Shown: one piece after another, positions 1 through 4,633 of the stretch
Position numbering within the stretch: position 1 is the stretch's first letter
How the letters are laid out: every line of letters begins with the position of its first letter
Assembly (NCBI GenBank): GCA_023391175.1
Contig: JAEWBL010000007.1
Coordinates: 1-5,628 of the forward strand
DNA length: 5,628 nucleotides
Direction of reading: 5' to 3'
Source: Pseudomonadota bacterium
Lineage (GTDB): Bacteria; Pseudomonadota; Alphaproteobacteria; Rhizobiales; Xanthobacteraceae
Position numbers and translations under genes: made by a program
Notes under the pieces: model-generated
What the model was told of the DNA's origin: nothing
Databases searched by the model: none
Seen by the model: the letters and a program-made list of their open reading frames with translations, nothing else

Positions 1-1
1 G

Positions 2-283
2 GTGCGCAGGGTGGTGGCCCAGCGGCTGCCGGCCGAATGGCTGATGTGCATGGCGGGCGACCGCAGCGCCGCCGTCCGCCTGGAAGTGGCGCAACGCCTC
101 GCCGCCGACCTCCTGCCGGCGCTTGCCGCCGATGCGGACTGGCGGGTGCGCTACGAGGTGGCCGGCCGGGTGGCGCCGTCCCAGCTCGCCCGGTTCCTGG
201 AAGATGACGACGAGTTCGTGCGCGAGGTCGCCCGCTCCCGCATCGAGGCGGGCGGGCAGCTCTTGAGGGAGATGCCGCTATGA
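2..283 (+). CDS. LRV-repeat (leucine-rich repeat variant) protein, 3' end only
   Basis: The frame is open at the left edge of the window, so the apparent GTG at base 2 is probably internal and the gene begins upstream. The visible 93 residues are helical repeats of about 24 residues with the recurring pattern VAQRLP / VRLEVAQRL / VRYEVAGRV / VREVARSRI, each preceded by an acidic D/DD turn (GDRSAAVR, ADADWRVR, EDDDEFVR). This is the signature of LRV repeats. Full-length nif-associated members carry an N-terminal [4Fe-4S]-binding cysteine cluster, which would lie outside the window; the only cysteine seen here is in LMCMAG and is not part of such a cluster. The stop codon overlaps the start of the first nifZ (ATGA), which indicates translational coupling within the nif operon. 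The function of LRV proteins in nitrogen fixation is not established; a role in protein-protein contact or Fe-S handling is inference. Confidence 0.75.
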   Translation: MRRVVAQRLPAEWLMCMAGDRSAAVRLEVAQRLAADLLPALAADADWRVRYEVAGRVAPSQLARFLEDDDEFVREVARSRIEAGGQLLREMPL

Positions 284-597
284 GCAACATCGTCCGTGAC
301 AGCGACGTGGTGGAGATTTCCGAGCCGCCTTACTTCAATTTCGGCGAGAAGGTGAAGGCGAAGCGGGTCATCCGCAACGACGGAACCTATGCCGGCAAGG
401 AGATCGGCGAGATTCTCGCGAAGAAGGGCGAGATCGGCTACGTGGTTTCCATCGGTACCTTCCTGCAGCAGTTCTACATCTATGGCGTCGAGTTCACCGA
501 GAGCGGCAACCGCGTCGGCATGAAGCGCAAGGAACTGGAAAGCGCCATTCCGCGCGAAGAACAGGACATTCCCCTGCCCCCCGCCCCCGGAGTTTGA
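280..597 (+). CDS. nifZ: NifZ, first of two tandem copies
   Basis: This 105-residue protein carries one complete NifZ domain: FGEKVKAKRVIRNDGTYAG at about residues 22-40, then GEIGYVVSIGTFLQQFYIYGVEF at about 50-72 and the closing VGMKRKELE. NifZ is a nitrogenase assembly factor that, in Azotobacter, assists maturation of the P-cluster in the second alpha-beta half of the MoFe protein (established knowledge). It acts in the cytoplasm and contains no cysteine, so it is a chaperone-like factor and not a cluster carrier. The ATG overlaps the stop of the upstream LRV gene by four bases. The C-terminal tail (REEQDIPLPPAPGV) is proline-rich and probably disordered. It is shorter than Azotobacter NifZ (about 159 residues), as in other alphaproteobacteria where the function is divided over two small genes. 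The family call is secure; which copy is the functional equivalent is not. Confidence 0.93.
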   Translation: MSNIVRDSDVVEISEPPYFNFGEKVKAKRVIRNDGTYAGKEIGEILAKKGEIGYVVSIGTFLQQFYIYGVEFTESGNRVGMKRKELESAIPREEQDIPLPPAPGV

Positions 598-602
598 CCG
601 CC

Positions 603-845
603 ATGATGCTCGAACCGCGCCTGCCCAAGTATGATTGGGGCATGAAGGTGAAGACCCTGATCGATCTCTACAATGACGGGTCCTATCCCGACATGCCGGA
701 GGAGGGGCTGCTCGTCGGCGTCGGCACCGTCGGCGAGATCGTGCAGGTGGGCCAGCATACGGACACGAACACCCCGATCTACCTGATCGAGTTCAACGAG
801 CGCCTGGTGGTGGGCTGCCTCGAAGAAGAGATCCAGCCGCTCTGA
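603..845 (+). CDS. nifZ: NifZ, second tandem copy
   Basis: This 80-residue protein is a second, diverged NifZ domain: LPKYDWGMKVKTLIDLYNDG at about residues 7-26, then VGTVGEIVQVGQHTDTNTP and YLIEFNERLVVGCLEEEI at the C-terminus. It aligns with the first copy over its length (WGMKVK/FGEKVK, NDGSYP/NDGTYA, GEIVQVG/GYVVSIG, VVGCLEEEI/VGMKRKELE), so the pair arose by duplication. Start choice: GGAG at 589-592 lies ten bases before ATG 603, a workable distance, while a TTG at 594 overlapping the previous stop is too close to it; ATG 606 is also possible. The single cysteine (VGCLEEE) is typical of this subgroup as I recall it. The gene follows the first nifZ by five bases and is clearly co-transcribed. 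The role is presumed to be MoFe-protein P-cluster maturation with the first copy; a division of labour is inference. Confidence 0.9.
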   Translation: MMLEPRLPKYDWGMKVKTLIDLYNDGSYPDMPEEGLLVGVGTVGEIVQVGQHTDTNTPIYLIEFNERLVVGCLEEEIQPL

Positions 846-900
846 TCCTCCGCCGCGCGGCGCCGGCCGCGCGCGCCACACAGCCGTGAGAGATAGGACG

Positions 901-1230
901 ATGAGGCTGCCCGCTCATCCGAACGATCTCGACAGGAAGCGCATCGAGCGCGCCATAAGGGCGCGCAAGCGCTATCGCTATGTCACGCCGCGGGTCGTGG
1001 CCACCGAAGGTGGCTACCGGATCGAGAGCGCGTGCTGCTCGCGCAACATCGATCCCGAGGGCGGGGTCGTCGACATCGCCCTGATGATCTTCGATCCGGA
1101 GCAGGCCGCCTGGCAGCTGTTCCGCAAGAACCACGGCAAGCGCCTCTGGGAGCTGGACAGTATTCACGAGCGTCTGAAGGAATTGCTGGAGCTTCTGAAC
1201 GACGACACCGAACGTCGATTTTGGCAGTGA
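901..1230 (+). CDS. nif-cluster protein of unknown function (CCSRNIDPEGG protein)
   Basis: I do not recognise a named family for this 109-residue basic, soluble protein. The N-terminus is strongly basic (DRKRIERAIRARKRYRYVTPRV, about residues 11-32), followed by a beta-rich core GGYRIESACCSRNIDPEGG (about 37-55) with adjacent Cys45-Cys46, a strand VVDIALMIFDPE, then QLFRKNHGKRLWELD and an amphipathic leucine-rich helix ERLKELLELL near the C-terminus. The motif GYRI.S.CCSRN.DPEGG.VDIA looks like a conserved core, and I have an impression of similar proteins beside nifZ in other diazotrophs, which I cannot verify here. Start choice: ATG 901 has a purine-rich GAGAGATAGGA before it, whereas the in-frame GTG 886 has no ribosome binding site; GTG 886 would add five residues. 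There are no membrane segments or signal peptide. The two neighbouring cysteines could be a redox or metal site, which is speculation. Confidence 0.8.
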   Translation: MRLPAHPNDLDRKRIERAIRARKRYRYVTPRVVATEGGYRIESACCSRNIDPEGGVVDIALMIFDPEQAAWQLFRKNHGKRLWELDSIHERLKELLELLNDDTERRFWQ

Positions 1231-1258
1231 TCCAAACTGGCAATGATCCTGCATGGCA
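1222..1258 (+). repeat. three TGGCA copies at a 16-base period
   Basis: TGGCA begins at 1222, 1238 and 1254, exactly 16 bases apart. The first two copies share a longer unit (TGGCAGTGATCC and TGGCAATGATCC, one difference). The first copy contains the stop codon of the preceding gene; the others lie in the 88-base gap before the next gene. The middle copy is also the -24 half of a sigma-54-like promoter. The repeat may be a trace of local duplication that created or reinforced a promoter or protein-binding site. Confidence 0.5.
1238..1254 (+). promoter_or_regulatory. candidate sigma-54 (-24/-12) promoter
   Basis: TGGCAATGATCCTGCAT has the GG-N10-GC spacing required by sigma-54 (GG at 1239-1240, GC at 1251-1252), a full TGGCA in the -24 element and CTGCA in place of TTGCA in the -12 element. 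The predicted transcript start is near 1264, about 55 bases before the ATG at 1319. It sits in the largest gene-free gap of the left-hand operon. The best NifA-type upstream site I can find is imperfect (TGT at 1118-1120, then N10, then CCA instead of ACA), so this may be a weak internal promoter or a coincidence. Confidence 0.4.
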
Positions 1259-1318
1259 TGGGACGGACCGCGACAAAGCCGCCGGTCGTGTCTCATTCCG
1301 GTACGGGAGAGTAAGGTT

Positions 1319-1582
1319 ATGGCCCTGAGCGACAGCGACCTCGCCGAGATCGAGAAGGTGCTCACCGCCGAAGACTTGGCTGGCCCGGTCTTCGCCGAGC
1401 TGCGCAAGCGCTTTCCGGCCCTCTCCTGGACCCAGTGCGATGCCTCCGACGTCACCGAGGCGCCGTTCCGGACCTATCCCAAATACGACGTCCATCTGCT
1501 TGATGCCGCGGATCACTGCGCCCATGTCACCTCCGATCCCGGTGCCGCCACCGGCGTGATCCTCGCACGGCGGAGCGCGTGA
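1319..1582 (+). CDS. small nif-cluster protein (probably the DUF6129 family)
   Basis: This 87-residue soluble protein begins with an acidic helix (LSDSDLAEIEKVLTAEDL), continues with FAELRKRFPALSWTQCDASDV (about residues 25-45), EAPFRTYPKYDVHLLDAADHCAHVTSDP (about 47-74) and ends GVILARR. It resembles a family of small proteins that I recall from alpha- and betaproteobacterial nif clusters, catalogued as I believe as DUF6129; that assignment is from memory. Cys40 and Cys67 (with His66 and His69) could form a metal or redox site, which is inference. Start choice: ATG 1319 follows GGGAGAGTAAGG within a few bases; the in-frame ATG at 1253 lies within the possible sigma-54 promoter, so it is rejected. 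Its stop overlaps the next start by one base (TGATG), so it is translationally coupled to the aminotransferase-fold gene. Confidence 0.8.
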   Translation: MALSDSDLAEIEKVLTAEDLAGPVFAELRKRFPALSWTQCDASDVTEAPFRTYPKYDVHLLDAADHCAHVTSDPGAATGVILARRSA

Positions 1583-2781
1583 TGAGCGACGCCGATTTCC
1601 TGGACGATTTCGACCTGGGGGAAGGCGAGGGCGGCGAGGCCACCACCATCCTCCTGTCGGATCCCGACATCACCGTCATCGAGCTGCAGGCGGTGGCCGA
1701 GGCCATGCAGGCGCCCCGCCTCTCCAGCGGTCCTCTGGCGGAGCAGTTCGAGGCGGAGTTCGCAGCCTATCTCGGCCGCAAATATGCCGTCGCGGTGCCG
1801 AGCGGCACCCTCGGCCTGCTCTATACGCTGAAGGCATACGGCATCGGGCCGGGGGACGAGGTGATCGCCTCGCCCTATTCCTTCCGCGAGACGGTCCACG
1901 CCATCAGCCTGTCCGGCGCGCGCCCGGTGTTCGCAGATATCGACTATTGGGCGGGAACCCTTGTGCCGGCCAAGGCCGAGGCCAAGATCACCGACAAGAC
2001 GAAAGCCATCGTCGCCGGCAACACCAACGGCCATCCCGCGCCCTGGACCGATTTCCAGGACCTGGCCCGCAAGCACAATCTGGCGCTGATCGAGGATTCC
2101 ACCGAGGCCATCGGCTCGCGCTACAAGGGTGCGCTGGTGGGGACGTTCGGCGACACATCCGTGTTCGATTTCTCACAGCCCTTCCCCATCGTGTGCGGCG
2201 AGGGCGGCATGGTGGTGACGGATGACATCGACGTCGCCGTGGCGCTGCGGCGCTTCCGCTCCCACAAGCTGGAGGAGCGGTCCTCCGTCGTCGTCAGCAT
2301 GAGCGCGCCCTTCCAGGGCGCCATGAGCGACATCACCGCCGCGCTGGGCCTCACCCAGCTGCACCGGCTCGAGGAAATCCTCGAGCAGCGGCGCACGGTG
2401 GAGCACCTCTACCAGAAGTACGTCCAGTCCTTCGAGGGCATCAAGGACCCCTTCATCGGGCCGGACGGGACGGAGGTGAACTGGTTCCTCTACGTGGTCC
2501 ATCTCGGCACCCGTTTCTCCAAGTCGAGCCGCGATTCCATCGTCGAGGATCTGAAGGTGGAGAAAGTTGAATCCGCCGGCTACAGCACGCCGCTGCATGT
2601 GCAGCGGCACTATTTCGACCTCGGCTATCGCCGGGGCGACTTCCTCGTGACGGAGAAGGTGGCCGACCGCGCCGTGGCGCTGCCGTTCCACACTCACCTG
2701 AGCGAGGAGGAGATCGAGTTCATCGTGGCAACGATGAAGGATGCCTCGGTCAACGTAGGGGCGGGCGCCGCCATCTACTGA
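1582..2781 (+). CDS. DegT/DnrJ/EryC1 aminotransferase-fold protein lacking the PLP lysine
   Basis: This 399-residue protein has the full architecture of the sugar-aminotransferase family (fold type I): an acidic N-terminal extension (residues 1-25), PSGTLGLLYTLKAYGIGPGDEVI at about 73-95, GARPVFADID, NGHPAPWTDFQDLARKH, IEDSTEAIGSRYKG (about 170-183), then GEGGMVVTDD (about 206-215) and the C-terminal STPLHVQRHYFDLGY and DRAVALPFHTHL. The family motif F-S-F-H-x-x-K-x-x-x-x-G-E-G-G reads F-D-F-S-Q-P-F-P-I-V-C-G-E-G-G here, so the Schiff-base Lys is Phe201 and the nearby Ser is Asp196. The usual GYNYRM motif reads PFQGAM (243-248), losing Asn and Arg. Asp172, which would contact the pyridine nitrogen, is kept. 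Normal transaminase chemistry is therefore unlikely. It overlaps the upstream stop by one base and precedes the cysteine-free ferredoxin homologue. Fold assignment is firm; function unknown. Confidence 0.92.
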   Translation: MSDADFLDDFDLGEGEGGEATTILLSDPDITVIELQAVAEAMQAPRLSSGPLAEQFEAEFAAYLGRKYAVAVPSGTLGLLYTLKAYGIGPGDEVIASPYSFRETVHAISLSGARPVFADIDYWAGTLVPAKAEAKITDKTKAIVAGNTNGHPAPWTDFQDLARKHNLALIEDSTEAIGSRYKGALVGTFGDTSVFDFSQPFPIVCGEGGMVVTDDIDVAVALRRFRSHKLEERSSVVVSMSAPFQGAMSDITAALGLTQLHRLEEILEQRRTVEHLYQKYVQSFEGIKDPFIGPDGTEVNWFLYVVHLGTRFSKSSRDSIVEDLKVEKVESAGYSTPLHVQRHYFDLGYRRGDFLVTEKVADRAVALPFHTHLSEEEIEFIVATMKDASVNVGAGAAIY

Positions 2782-2833
2782 AGCGCAACAAGATCGCACC
2801 CCAAACACGAAGACGAAACGACAGGAGCAGTTG

Positions 2834-3148
2834 ATGTCCACGGTTACGTTGAAGGTCCTCCCCATGGGCAAGACCATTGAAGTCGCGGAAGGCACGAACC
2901 TCCTCGAGGCGCTCATCACCGTCGAGCCGGGGCTCGCCGACCGTCAGAAGAGCGACAAGGATGGCAGCGCGTCCCACGTGTTCGTGCAGGAAGGCCGCAA
3001 GGGTCTCTCCAAGACCACCAAGGAGGAGAACGAGAGCCTCGACGCGATCGTCGGCGTCGGCTCCAAGTCTCGCCTCGCCAAGCACGTGACCGTGCTCGGC
3101 ACCGAGAACGTGACCATCGAGCTGCTCGGCGAGTTCTCGGGCTTCTGA
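2834..3148 (+). CDS. ferredoxin-fold protein with no cysteines (pseudo-ferredoxin)
   Basis: This 104-residue protein has the outline of the [2Fe-2S] ferredoxins found in nif clusters, including the Shethna FeSII type: an N-terminal beta region TVTLKVLPMGKTIEVAEGTNLLEAL, then HVFVQEGRKGLSKTTKEEN (48-66), LDAIVGVGSKSRLA (69-82) and VTVLGTENVTIELLG. In functional relatives the cluster ligands follow C-x5-C-x2-C before HVFV, with a fourth Cys in SRLAC. Here those positions are Gln38, Gly44, Ser47 and Lys83, and there is no cysteine anywhere in the protein. The reading frame is intact with good coding character and an ideal AGGAG (2823-2827) six bases before ATG 2834, so it looks expressed and not decayed. 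A cluster of the normal kind cannot be bound. A structural or protective role, as FeSII has for nitrogenase, is possible but speculative. It lies 52 bases after the aminotransferase-fold gene. Confidence 0.88.
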   Translation: MSTVTLKVLPMGKTIEVAEGTNLLEALITVEPGLADRQKSDKDGSASHVFVQEGRKGLSKTTKEENESLDAIVGVGSKSRLAKHVTVLGTENVTIELLGEFSGF

Positions 3149-3155
3149 GTGCGGC

Positions 3156-3175
3156 GGCGCTCCCGCGGGAGCGCC
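3156..3175 (+). terminator. GC-rich hairpin after the pseudo-ferredoxin gene
   Basis: A perfect 20-base palindrome begins seven bases after the stop codon: GGCGCTCC, loop CGCG, GGAGCGCC (8-bp stem). It is followed only by CGGACTTTC, so the U-tract is weak. It may be a partial intrinsic terminator or a 3'-end stabilising stem. The large leader that follows suggests a transcriptional boundary here. Confidence 0.55.
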
Positions 3176-3213
3176 CGGACTTTCGGCGGCGGGAAGGGCG
3201 GAGCCTTCCTGTC

Positions 3214-3286
3214 GCGACTTGAGACAAGGCTTCCGGTGGCACGCTGCCGGAAGTTCAACAAAAAGCGTGCCGGGTAATCAAGTCGT
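3214..3286 (+). promoter_or_regulatory. predicted structured leader RNA with H-type pseudoknot (unknown class)
   Basis: Three long helices coexist in 73 bases. A closing stem pairs 3215-3222 (CGACTTGA) with 3278-3285 (TCAAGTCG), 8 bp plus an outer G-U at 3214/3286. Inside it a hairpin pairs 3230-3236 (CTTCCGG) with 3247-3253 (CCGGAAG), with two G-U pairs at its base. The 8-base centre of its loop, 3238-3245 (GGCACGCT), is fully complementary to 3264-3271 (AGCGTGCC). This gives a classic H-type pseudoknot with connecting loops of 1, 1 and 10 bases; the long loop TTCAACAAAA is A-rich, as is common where it lies in the minor groove of the first stem. It lies upstream of the 74-residue gene (ATG 3361). 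I do not match it to a riboswitch or ribozyme I know. Whether it is transcribed, and whether it is cis-regulatory or a free small RNA, is open. Confidence 0.55.
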
Positions 3287-3294
3287 CGTGCGTG

Positions 3295-3335
3295 GCTGGC
3301 GTGAAACCTAGGTTTCGCTCCCGGCCCGCGCCAGT
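3295..3335 (+). repeat. second leader inverted repeat with 14-base palindrome
   Basis: CTGGCG (3296-3301) pairs with CGCCAG (3329-3334), with an outer G-U. Directly inside the 5' arm is a perfect 14-base palindrome, GAAACCTAGGTTTC (3303-3316). As RNA this is a small nested stem; as DNA the palindrome has the look of a dimeric operator. It lies between the pseudoknot and the ribosome binding site (AGGAG, 3349-3353) of the next gene, so it could regulate that gene at the DNA or RNA level. Confidence 0.4.
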
Positions 3336-3360
3336 GAAGAACGTTGAGAGGAGAGATGAA

Positions 3361-3585
3361 ATGAGCGACGAAGCAGTCATCGTTCACGCCCGCTTTGCGG
3401 CCAACGGAACCATCGCCGAGATCAGCGAGCGTCCCCAGGGTCTCAACCCGCAGGAGTGGTTCGACTTCCTGTCCTACCGTGTTCCGCTCACCTATCAGGC
3501 CCTGGCTGGCGGTCGCGGTGTGTTTCGGCTGACCCGGGCCGATGTGGACGCCTTCAAGGTCGAGGCGACCACCAAGGCGGCGTGA
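3361..3585 (+). CDS. 74-residue protein of unknown function behind a structured leader
   Basis: I do not recognise a family with certainty. The protein begins with a short beta region (EAVIVHARFAANGTIAEISERP, about residues 4-25), continues with NPQEWFDFLSYRVPLTYQALAGGRGVFRLTRADVDAFK (about 29-66) and ends in a short basic-alanine tail. The second half, ending in a probable strand-helix (GVFRLTRADVDAFK), looks like a small ordered domain. There are no cysteines, signal peptide or membrane segments. Start choice: AGGAG at 3349-3353 is seven bases before ATG 3361; upstream in-frame codons from 3292 run through the inverted repeat and lack a ribosome binding site. I have a vague memory of similar short proteins in rhizobial nif regions, not verifiable here. 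Its long structured leader is unusual for such a small gene and suggests regulated expression separate from the preceding operon. Confidence 0.75.
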   Translation: MSDEAVIVHARFAANGTIAEISERPQGLNPQEWFDFLSYRVPLTYQALAGGRGVFRLTRADVDAFKVEATTKAA

Positions 3586-3629
3586 GACGAGCCGGACGTA
3601 TAGCGCGTTTGTGTTTGCGGAATACTTGA

Positions 3630-3652
3630 GGGCCGATCGGTTCATCCGGCCC
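3630..3652 (+). terminator. weak hairpin between the small gene and the main terminator
   Basis: GGGCCG (3630-3635) pairs with CGGCCC (3647-3652) around an 11-base loop, followed by a T-rich stretch (GTCGTGTTTTC, then ATGTTTTTCC). The T-run starts five bases after the stem, so termination would be weak. It may be the first of two tandem terminators. Confidence 0.3.
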
Positions 3653-3686
3653 GTCGTGTTTTCGATGTTTTTCCATAGTGCAGCAG

Positions 3687-3723
3687 AAGGGCCCGGATGC
3701 TCTCGCGTCCGGGCCCTTTTTTT
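3687..3723. terminator. strong intrinsic terminator, probably bidirectional
   Basis: AAGGGCCCGGA (3687-3697) pairs with TCCGGGCCCTT (3708-3718), 11 bp around a 10-base loop, and the + strand continues as seven T (3717-3723). This ends + strand transcription from the nif side. On the - strand the same stem lies 13 bases after the grxD stop and ends in TTCTGC, so it can also serve that operon with lower efficiency. It insulates the two convergent units. Confidence 0.9.
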
Positions 3724-3736
3724 GTCGGTTCGCCCG

Positions 3737-4066
<330 letters not shown>

Positions 4067-4148
4067 GACAATCTCCTGATTGAAACGGTGCGGATGAAAA
4101 CTGAAACTGCAATTGATCCGAGCCCGGCGCAGCGCGCTGCGGACGATC

Positions 4149-4382
4149 TCATTTGGGAATGAGCGTCTCCAGCTTCAAAGCGTGGAGCGTACCGCCCACG
4201 TGCTCGCCGAGCGCGGCATAGACCATCTGGTGCTGCTGCACCCGGCTCTTGCCCTTGAAGGCCTCCGAGGTGATGCGGGCGGCATAGTGGTCACCGTCGC
4301 CGGCGAGATCGATGATCACCACCTGGCTGTCTGGAAGGGCCTCCTTCACGAGGCGCTCGATTTCATCTGCGGCCATGGCCAT
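4149..4382 (-). CDS. BolA-family protein, partner of CGFS glutaredoxin
   Basis: This 77-residue protein has the class II KH-like BolA fold: N-terminal helix [17 protein letters not shown], loop [17 protein letters not shown] (26-42) with His32, the signature [18 protein letters not shown] (42-59) and C-terminal [11 protein letters not shown] with the conserved His67. His32 and His67 are the candidate ligands for a [2Fe-2S] cluster shared with a glutaredoxin (family knowledge; positions from my alignment by eye). Such BolA-Grx heterodimers take part in Fe-S trafficking and iron sensing. Start choice: AAGGAG (CTCCTT at 4391-4396 on the + strand) is eight bases before ATG 4382; an ATG two codons on is too far, and a longer frame reaching 4445 would include the predicted promoter. 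It leads the bolA-grxD unit. A sigma-54 element at 4414-4430 faces this gene. Confidence 0.92.
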   Translation of the reverse strand: MAMAADEIERLVKEALPDSQVVIIDLAGDGDHYAARITSEAFKGKSRVQQHQMVYAALGEHVGGTLHALKLETLIPK

Positions 4383-4413
4383 CGCGCTGTCTCCTTCGAT
4401 GTGCGACGCCGCC

Positions 4414-4430
4414 ATGCAAGGCTGGCACCA
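4414..4430 (-). promoter_or_regulatory. sigma-54 promoter for bolA-grxD
   Basis: On the - strand the sequence reads TGGTGCCAGCCTTGCAT, with exact GG-N10-GC spacing, a full TTGCAT -12 element and TGG..C in the -24 element. The predicted start is near 4404, which leaves a short leader holding the AAGGAG ribosome binding site and the ATG at 4382. The NifA-type site centred at 4492 is about 88 bases upstream, within the range used by NifA. Confidence 0.65.
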
Positions 4431-4484
4431 CTTGGGCGGCATCACTTGCGATCCCGGCCTGCGGGGGCGGATGCGGACCTCGCC

Positions 4485-4500
4485 TGTCGCAAAACTGACA
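4485..4500. promoter_or_regulatory. NifA upstream activator sequence, TGT-N10-ACA
   Basis: TGTCGCAAAACTGACA is a perfect match to the NifA binding consensus TGT-N10-ACA. It lies in the 251-base region between the divergent bolA and yqeB-like genes. A sigma-54 element is found on each side at a suitable distance (about 88 bases to the bolA start point, about 117 to the yqeB-like start point). The site is symmetric and could serve both directions. Confidence 0.75.
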
Positions 4501-4583
4501 GCACCAAGGGCGGCGAGCCGAGCCCGCCCGCAAGGGAGGGTTGCAAGGCCTGTCCGTCGCCCTCTTCCTGCAGGCGTTCCAAA

Positions 4584-4599
4584 CGGCCTGTCTCTTGCT
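4584..4599 (+). promoter_or_regulatory. sigma-54 promoter for the YqeB-family gene
   Basis: CGGCCTGTCTCTTGCT has GG at 4585-4586 and GC at 4597-4598 with exact N10 spacing and a full TTGCT -12 element; the -24 element keeps GGC and the final G. The predicted start is near 4610, giving a 24-base leader to ATG 4634. With the TGT-N10-ACA site about 117 bases upstream, the layout is that of a standard NifA-dependent promoter. Nothing else is evident in the rest of the 4383-4633 gap. Confidence 0.7.
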
Positions 4600-4633
4600 T
4601 ACGCCTTGTCGCCCCGGGAAAACGAGAACCGTT

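Noticed and set aside
2930..2985. Frameshift or sequencing error hiding the ferredoxin cysteines
   Set aside because: The other + frame read here gives only a CSC-type pair with no C-x5-C-x2-C pattern, and the fourth ligand (Lys83) is lost far away in an intact frame, so one frameshift cannot explain it.
3210..3226. NifA-like site TGT-N11-ACA upstream of the 74-residue gene
   Set aside because: The spacer is 11, not 10, bases, and I find no GG-N10-GC element with a TTGC box before ATG 3361. The 3' part of this sequence is better explained by the closing stem of the pseudoknot.
3237..3253. TGGCACG resembling a sigma-54 -24 element
   Set aside because: The base pair at the -12 GC position is GA and there is no TTGC. 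The bases are instead the loop and arm of the predicted pseudoknot.
3214..3286. SAM-II or SAM/SAH riboswitch, or a pistol-type ribozyme, because of the pseudoknot topology
   Set aside because: The conserved core bases that I recall for these classes are absent, and the downstream gene is not a methionine or SAM gene. Only the overall H-type shape is shared.
4423..4438. TGGCACCACTTGGGC on the + strand as another sigma-54 promoter
   Set aside because: GG-N10-GC spacing fits, but the -12 box is GGGC, the NifA site would be downstream of it, and no gene start follows at a suitable distance. The overlapping - strand element is better.
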